Below, in pieces: positions 57,602-64,000 of a stretch of DNA of 64,000 nucleotides (its first letter is position 1; every line of letters begins with the position of its first letter). Origin of the DNA: Pleurodeles waltl (lineage: Eukaryota > Chordata > Amphibia > Caudata > Salamandridae). The translations under genes and the position numbers were made by a program. Location of the stretch: positions 218,871,442-218,935,441 of the forward strand of contig NC_090450.1 in NCBI RefSeq assembly GCF_031143425.1, read 5' to 3'. The notes under the pieces are model-generated. The model searched no databases. It was not told the DNA's origin and was given only the letters and a program-made list of their open reading frames with translations.

Positions 57602-58785
57602 GTGACAGCAGGATTTAAGGTGAAGGAGGAGGAGGATGAGGGCAGAGAGGATTTTCAGACAAAGGATAAACCTCTTTGGGATGTCCGTCCAAGATGTCAT
57701 GGTCAGATACAGTTTTCTCCCGATGTCATCATGGAGATGTTTTGTGAGTGGGAGCAGGATCTTGACTCTGTGACCTGCCGCTCCCACACTATCCGAGCCT
57801 ATGTCAAGACCATAGTAGCTCTACAAATTTTTGCTCTGGGATTGTCGCAAACAGATGATGACCTTGCAGGCATCTCTCAGGCAACCCAGTCTTGATGCTT
57901 GCATCAGGTACTGAGCTGCAACAATAGGAATGCCCATCTCCACATACAAATGCCCCATACACTGGCCAGAAGGCAAAGGGTGGCCAGGGATTTCTACTTC
58001 ATGTCCTGATTCCCAAGTGTGCTGGGTGTCATTGATTGCACTCATGTTGACCTTCAGCCACCTTGCCCAGTGCAGAAATCTTTTGCAGCATATACCGCTG
58101 GCATTCAATCAATGTGCAGGGTGTCTATGATGACAATGTTAGTTTTATTGATGTGCATACAGTACCCAAAAGAGCTTTGTATTCCCCAGGTCACCGATTG
58201 CCCAGGAGATGACAGCAGAGAATTTGTCAACATATGGATACTGGGTAAGTACCAAACACCGCACAAGTATGATATGTATACTTGTTTTGTAATATACACA
58301 ACTATTATTCATCACTAATCCTCATGCAACATACATGTCCTAAGCAGACACAGCATGTACAAGTTCATACATTATGTACTGTACAGATGCAAGAGGGACA
58401 TGTACAAATATTATTCCATTTCCCTCCTCAGGTGATGCTACATATGCCCCCTACCCTCATCTCATCACACAATACAGACGTGCAACCTTATACCTCAATG
58501 GAGGTACAGTAGGGCACACAGACACACACAAGCCATTATTGAGCTTACTTTTGGTCTCCTGAAGTCAAGATTCAGATGTCTTGACCTATGGGAGGGGGAA
58601 GCTGCTGTATTGTGTGCAAGATTATAGTAGCCTGTTGTGTGTTGCCCAACATAGCATCAAATCATAGTTTACACACACCTCTGGACCCTTATCTAGGTCT
58701 GAATCTGGGCAACCAGGCCATTGTAAAAAACAGAGGGCAGGGTATGAAGGTGCGTGACCAGCTGGTTGGCACTTTTTTCACATGA
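57602..58785 (+). pseudogene. HARBI1-type transposase of a second Harbinger lineage, decayed
   Basis: The N-terminal part (57,602-57,895) has TIRAYVKTIVALQIFALGLS and DDLAGISQAT, the LQ.LA.G..q..va...GiSQ region. After a stop, the core shows VIDCTHVDLQPP (first Asp) near 58,025 and NVQGVYDDNVSFIDVHT in shifted frames. The GD.SREF...IWILG stretch near 58,205 is the damaged second-Asp box. A gtaagt donor is at 58,245 and the acceptor ctcag ends at 58,431. Exon 2 reads GDATYAPYPHLITQYR, then IIELTFGLLKSRFRCL near 58,535 (Glu retained). It differs clearly in sequence from the nest transposases. Multiple stops and shifts make it inactive. Confidence 0.7.
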
Positions 58786-58789
58786 ACAA

Positions 58790-59440
58790 CCTGTCATGTC
58801 ACGGCCTTCATGTGGTTTACAGTCTTTAGTCAATGATGATAGTGGACTTTTAACACTCTGTCCACAAGTTCCATCCTGATACTACTTTATAAGCCATACA
58901 TGATGCCTGTAAGCAACAGCCATTGACAAGAGTCAAAAGATGGGCCATGCAATACATTATGTGCACATGTCAGTGATTAGTGTGGACCATGTCTCTAAAG
59001 GCTCCATTGACTCAGGGGATTAAATGTCAGTGCATGTTTGAGACCTCCCTGAACAGTTTCACCAGAGGGGTCTGATGGGGGTGCCACATTAGAGGGTGAG
59101 TTTCGGTACTCAAGGTGGAATCGCTGCATCAAGATTTTGAAGTATAGTGATCCTGCCCCAAGTATGGAGAATCCCCTACAACTGGGGGCCTCCAATCCCT
59201 TAAAAGTCTCTTGCCCATTCTGCATGATGGCTATTCTTTGATTACCTTTCTCCCTTCCCAATGAACGATTATTTCATGGCCTTATCTTTCTATATTTTAA
59301 AAATGATTTATTCAAAACTCACTGTCTTGTGTAGTTCATTGTATTTGCTGGAATGAAAGTATGGAAGTGTACGTCTGGAGTGGTTTAGCTATGCTTTCAA
59401 CATGATACCTTTGTACACTGATAGTTCTACTAATAAACAT
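58790..59440. other. Gene-free stretch
   Basis: A minus-strand frame at 59,261-58,995 ends convergently with the transposase fossil. It could be a remnant of its accessory gene, but shows no Myb-like feature, so I do not call it. Confidence 0.3.
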
Positions 59441-60119
59441 GTCTTAACCCCTTAACTGCTGAGTCTCCCCCCCACCCCCAAAAGTGCTGAGCCCTTTTTT
59501 GGCTATTTGGGGTAGTTCACGCTTAGGCCTTCATAACTTTTTGTCCATAACAGATATGCATGCCAAATTTGTGCCCTTTTTTTCCAACATCATAGGGATT
59601 CTAAAGGTACCCAGAGATTGTGAGTTTTTTAAAAAAGAAATGGCAAAAAAGGGCTGCAGGCGAACGCTTGTGGTTTTATCTCTGAAAATGGCATCAACAA
59701 AGGGTTTGTGGTACTAAAATCACCATCTTCCCAGCTTTTAGGAACATGCAGCCATGAATCAGAAAACCACATTTTTCAACACCATTTTGTCATTTTACTG
59801 GGACATATCCCATTTTTAAAATTTTTTGTGCTTTCAGCCTCTTTCCAGTTAGTGACAGAAATGGGTTTAAAACCAATGCTAGATCCCAGAAAGTGAAACA
59901 TTTCTGAAACGTAGACAAAATTCTGAATTCAGCAAGGGGTCATTTGTGTAGATCCTACAAGGTTTTCTAATATAACATAACAGCTGAAAAAAAAGATATT
60001 GAAATTGAGGTAAAAGAAACAGCCTTTTTTCTCCATGTTTTACTCTGTAACTTTTTATTGCGATTCCGATTTTTGAAAGCAATATACCATTACGTCTGCT
60101 GGACTCTTCTGGTTGCGAG

Positions 60120-61690
60120 GATGTATAGGGCTTAGAGGCTCATCAAGAACCTTAGGTACCCAGAGCCAATAAATGAGCTGCACCTTGCAATGGGTTTTCA
60201 TTCTATACCAGGTATACAGCAATTCATTTGATAAAATATAAAGAGTGAAAAATAGGTATCAAGAAAACCTTTGTATTTCCAAAATGGGACCAAGATAAGG
60301 TGTTGAGAAGCAGTGGTTATTTGTACATCTCTGAATTCCGGGGCACCCATACTAGCATGTGAATTACAGGGCATTTCTCACATAGATGTCTTTTTTTCCA
60401 CACTGACTTACATTTGGAAAGAAAAAATCCGGAGAAAGACAAGGGGCAATAACATTTTTTGTTTCCACAAGTCTCTGATAAAAATGGTATCTCACTTGTG
60501 TGGGTAGGCCTAATGCCTGTGACAGGAAACGCAACATGGACACATCACATTTTTACATTGAAAACTGATGTGTTTTTTGGAAAGTGCCTAGTTATGGATT
60601 TTGATCTCTACCACAGTCGGAACCTAGGAAAACTTACAAAATCTGTGATTTTTAAACCTAGACACCTAGGGGATTCCAAGATGGGGGGACTTGTGGGGCT
60701 CTCACCAGGTTCTGTTACCCAGAATCCTTTGCAAACCTCAAAATGTGACCAAAAAAACACTTTTTCCTCACATTTTGTTGACAGAAAGTTCTGGAATCTG
60801 AGAGGAGCCACAAATGTCCTTCCACTTAGTGTTCCCCTAAGTCTCCCGATAAAAATGGTACCTCACTTGTGTGGGTAGGCCTAGTGCCCCCAACAGGAAA
60901 TGCCCCAAAACACAACATAAACACATCACATTTTCCCAAAGAAAACAGTGCTGTTTTCTGCAAAGGGCCTAGCTGTGGATTTTGGCCTCTAGCTCAGCCG
61001 GCAACTAAGGAAACCCACCAAACCTGTGCATTTTTTAAAACTAGACTCCTAGGGGAATCCAAGATGGGGTGACATGTGGAGCTCTCACCAGGTTCTGTTA
61101 CCCAGAATCCTTTGCAGACCTCAAATGTGTGCGAAAAAAATCACTTTTTCCTCACAGTTCAGTGACAGAAAGTTCTGGAATCTGAAAGGAGCCACAAATT
61201 TCCTTCCACCCATTGTTCTCCCAAGTCTCCCGATAAAAGTGGTACCTCACTTGTGTGGGTAGGCCTAGTGCCCGCGACAGGAAATGCCCCAAAACACAAC
61301 GTGGACACAGCACATTTTCCCCAAAAAAACAGAGCTGTTTTTTTCAAAGTGCCTAGCTGTGGTTTTTGGCCTCTAACTCAGCTGGCACCTAGGGAAACCT
61401 AACAAACCTATACATTTTTTTAAACTAGACATCTAGGGGAATTCAGAATGGGGTGACTTGTGGGGCTCTCACCAGGTTCTGTTACCTAAAATCCTTTGCA
61501 AACCTCAATATTTGCAAAACAAACACTTTTTCTTCAAATTTCGGTGATAGAAAGTTCTGGAATCTGAGAGTAGCCACAAATGTCCTTCCTCCCAGCATTC
61601 CCCAAGTCTCCCAATAAAAATTATAACTCACTTGTGTGGGTAGGCCTAGTGCCCGTGTCAGGAATAGATGACACACCGGTCAATGTTGGT
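60120..61690 (+). repeat. Tandem satellite, about 370-384 bp period, four units
   Basis: The anchor cacttgtgtgggtaggccta occurs at 60,493, 60,864, 61,248 and 61,629 (spacings 371, 384 and 381). Other shared blocks are gctctcaccaggttctgtta and gacagaaagttctggaatct. The first unit is partial and more diverged. Confidence 0.85.
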
Positions 61691-62199
61691 CCTTACATGA
61701 GGGTAATTGTTGACCTTGGGGTGATCCATTCCTGACGCAGGCACTAGTTACAGGCACTCAAGTGGGGGAGCGTTTTTATTAGGACAGGTGGGGAAACACT
61801 GGGTGGTAGGAATTTTGTGGATCATAGCATATTCCTGTAGTTTGTGTGACAGAAATGCAAGAAAAAAATAGAGTTTGTATTCAACATTTTAGCTTTGCAG
61901 TGTATTCGGGGTAAGAAAACTTTGGGGAATCCACAAAAATCACACCTCTGTGAACTCCCCCGGATGTCTAGTTTCCAGAACTGTCTGGGTTTGGTAGATT
62001 TCCCTGTATGGCCACCAAGCCCAGGACCAAAACGCAGGTTCCTGCCTTACAAAACCAGGTTGTTTTGTTATAGATAATTTTGATGTCTCCACAATATAAT
62101 TGCTTATTGCTGCCTAAAAGCTACAGTTGAAACACACCAGTTGAAGTATGTGCATTGCTTTGAAGATGCAAGCTGCAACTGCAAGAGAATTGGTGGCAC

Positions 62200-62202
62200 A
62201 TA

Positions 62203-62266
<64 letters not shown>

Positions 62267-62267
62267 T
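62200..62267. repeat. (TA)n microsatellite
   Basis: About thirty TA units with one gta and one ca interruption. It generates spurious poly(Tyr-Ile) frames on both strands. Confidence 0.9.
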
Positions 62268-62559
62268 CAGTTTTATATTTGGGTGTGGTTTTCCTGGGGG
62301 TCAGTTGTAGTCCCCAGGGAAACCACACACGTTGAAAAAAGTGATCGCTATAGCACTGACATCACAGAGGGATTAGGTGGTGAGGCAGGGGGCGGGGGAA
62401 GACACAGAAGATCTTCTGTGTCTCCCAGGGTTTTTTTCATTAAAAAAAAAATCCTCCGATGAGATGCGTCAGAGAATTTTTTAACCCCCTCCCTGGTGTC
62501 GGCCATTGGTTGTGACCCACACCAGGGACACCCACACAGTAAAGGTTAATATTTCTTAT

Positions 62560-63310
62560 CAATGTTTAACAACAAACACATGGCCTACACCAACATTAAG
62601 CAATTGACTGTCATCAACTATTAATCAACTCAATTTAAGTTTGGAATATATCTTTTATTTACAAAGTTTTGTGAAAACATATATTACAGTGCTCATTGGG
62701 GATCTCTCTTTCGACTTCTCAATTTTGGTGATGAGGATTGCTGTGAGTATGTGCACATCCTGGGGTTCTGATATGCAGGTGGGTATGGTGCCTGTTCTTT
62801 TTCAATTATCAACCAAGGTTTGGGTAACAACATTACCCATTGTGGACTGGGAGAACAACCATTTCTGCTGTGCACTCTTTTTCTGGCCTGTATTTCCTAT
62901 GTACATGAGCAACATTATGATCTATATTACTTGACTCTGGATATGATTATGTACAGCACATATCCTGAAGTCCTGTATTCCAAGGTTTATTCATATATGA
63001 TTATGGGATAATAGCGGACAAAGTGAAAAAACATTTGTCTAGAATCACACAATGTGGTCAATTTGAGAAGCTTGGCTGATCCCCACCTTTGCTGGTTTCA
63101 TGCTGTGCAGTTCAACCACTAGATGTATATAATTTACCTCCTGTGCACCCACCTTACCTTACCATCACAAACCCCCTCTCCAGTCGCAAGCCTGCTGGCA
63201 TCAGGGCACTCCTCATCCACATCATTACTGCACCTTTTTGGCCCTGTGATCTTGTTAGCTAGTATCCATGTTATGGACTTACAAACCAGTTGTGACTACT
63301 CCTCTCCATA
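62560..63310. other. Gene-free stretch
   Basis: Short frames only; nothing recognised. Confidence 0.3.
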
Positions 63311-63700
63311 AGAGACTGGTGGGCATAGTTATGAGACCCTTACGCCACCGGAGCATCACTTTTTGTGCAGCTTTGGCTGTGCACACTACTAAATCATATG
63401 TATGAGGTCACACCAAGCCACTTTGCATGGTTTTAAAAAGCCATCTAGCTATGGAGTGAGGCAAGGCTGCACAAATCACTGTGTTGCCTTACTCTGCACT
63501 TGGGTGGCATTCCATGAGCATTGCAGGAGTGTTCCCAAACAACACCCATGGATTTTGACACTTCCCCAGAGTGGCAGAACCATATAAACCTGGGAATGTG
63601 CAAAAACCTTACACCTCCTGAGGTGAGGTGTACTGACTTGTAACATATAGACTTGCTGCACTGTCGTACGCCAAATCCATCTATATGAGGGTCAATATGA
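63311..63700. repeat. Partial relative of the catatttat MITE group
   Basis: The left part gggcatagttatgag resembles gggcatatttatgag ends, and acacccatggattttgacac matches the reverse of gtgtcaaaacccatgggtgt at 48,355. The right end is not clear. Confidence 0.45.
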
Positions 63701-63722
63701 ACACTTAAGTACATACTGTGCA

Positions 63723-64000
63723 TGTTAGAAAATGGGTTATTGATAGGGCAGGTAGGTACCTACACCTAGCAACAAGCCACAAACCTCCACAAAAGTACAG
63801 TTAGGTCTCAGTAAATTAATCCCAGCTCTACCCTTGGTAGCTTAGCATCGAGCGTCAAGGCTTAACTTAGGAGACAAAGTGTAAAGCATTCAAATATCAC
63901 AAAACAGTAATTAAATAAAACACAGGAAACAGTTTAAAAATCCAAAACCAATTTATAAAAATAGCTTATATTTTTATCTTTAAAATGACACAAAAACGAT
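63723..64000 (-). mobile_element. LTR edge, minus orientation, cut by the window end
   Basis: It starts tgttagaaaatgggttattg, an antisense LTR end with TG border (compare the ...tttctaaca end of the nested LTR). The A-rich block at 63,890-63,995 resembles that at 24.9-25.0 kb. Only about 280 bp are inside the window. Confidence 0.5.

Larger units (their letters stand above)
59448..62545. repeat. About 3 kb interspersed repeat with internal satellite
   Basis: It begins with cttaaccccttaactgctga and ends near ttaaccccctccctggtgtc. From memory, repeats opening with a ccccttaactgc/ggctatttggggtagttc sequence are common in newts. It is non-coding; the ORFs are short and repeat with the satellite period. 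No terminal inverted repeats or duplications were established. Confidence 0.5.

Noticed and set aside
58995..59261. 88-codon minus-strand ORF as the Myb partner of the second Harbinger
   Set aside because: The position is suggestive, but no Myb/SANT-like residues can be seen; not called.
60120..61690. Repeats with spacers, considered as CRISPR-like
   Set aside because: The period of about 380 bp with diverged full-length units is a eukaryotic satellite, not direct repeats with unique spacers.

Overview
This window is eukaryotic, most likely from a salamander or newt genome (Pleurodeles-like). The reasons are the density of very long LTRs (about 2-3 kb), abundant PIF/Harbinger transposons and their GC-rich palindromic non-autonomous relatives, gag/pol and LINE fossils, and no recognisable single-copy host gene. 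The organism call is recognition of repeat style from memory, not a database result. There are no bacterial operons and no CRISPR arrays, and no tRNA or rRNA gene that I can defend. Almost every open reading frame is a broken transposon gene or a chance frame inside a repeat.

Layout, left to right. 0-0.9 kb: palindromic MITE pieces. 0.87-4.8 kb: a decayed minus-strand gene of a transposon-associated-looking family. 4,838-7,880: a complete ~3.0 kb solo LTR with a perfect 5-bp target duplication. 8.3-9.8 kb: the decayed 3' part of an L1-like ORF2. About 11.7 kb: a hammerhead-ribozyme-like motif on the minus strand. 12.26-20.5 kb: a Ty3/Gypsy pol fossil, split inside its reverse transcriptase by a 5.9 kb LINE (12,471-18,354, 18-bp target duplication). 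The LINE is itself split by a 630-bp palindromic MITE, and a second MITE sits at the Gypsy pol/LTR junction. 21-27 kb: non-coding repeats, including a second degenerate hammerhead core and a minus-strand LTR-like block.

27.3-46.9 kb is the centrepiece, a Russian-doll nest. A 63-bp minisatellite is interrupted by an outer PIF/Harbinger element. That element is interrupted by a ~2.2 kb LTR, and the LTR carries a 548-bp MITE and a second, complete 8.15 kb Harbinger element in the opposite orientation. Both Harbinger copies have the same three-gene plan: a Myb/SANT-like gene A, a HARBI1-type DDE transposase on the opposite strand, and a second Myb/SANT-like gene B. Gene B has a long Ser/Thr/Pro-rich tail containing coding minisatellites. 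The inner copy keeps all three DDE residues and most splice sites; the outer copy has lost two catalytic residues. The shared terminal sequences suggest this Harbinger type supplied transposase to the palindromic MITEs.

46.9-64 kb: an extremely A+T-rich kilobase; several MITEs with catatttat-type ends; an inverted second copy of the 3-kb LTR (51,558-54,510); a 717-bp element built almost wholly of consecutive palindromes; a decayed Harbinger transposase of a different lineage (57.6-58.8 kb); a ~3 kb repeat holding a ~380-bp tandem satellite; and the edge of another LTR at the right border.
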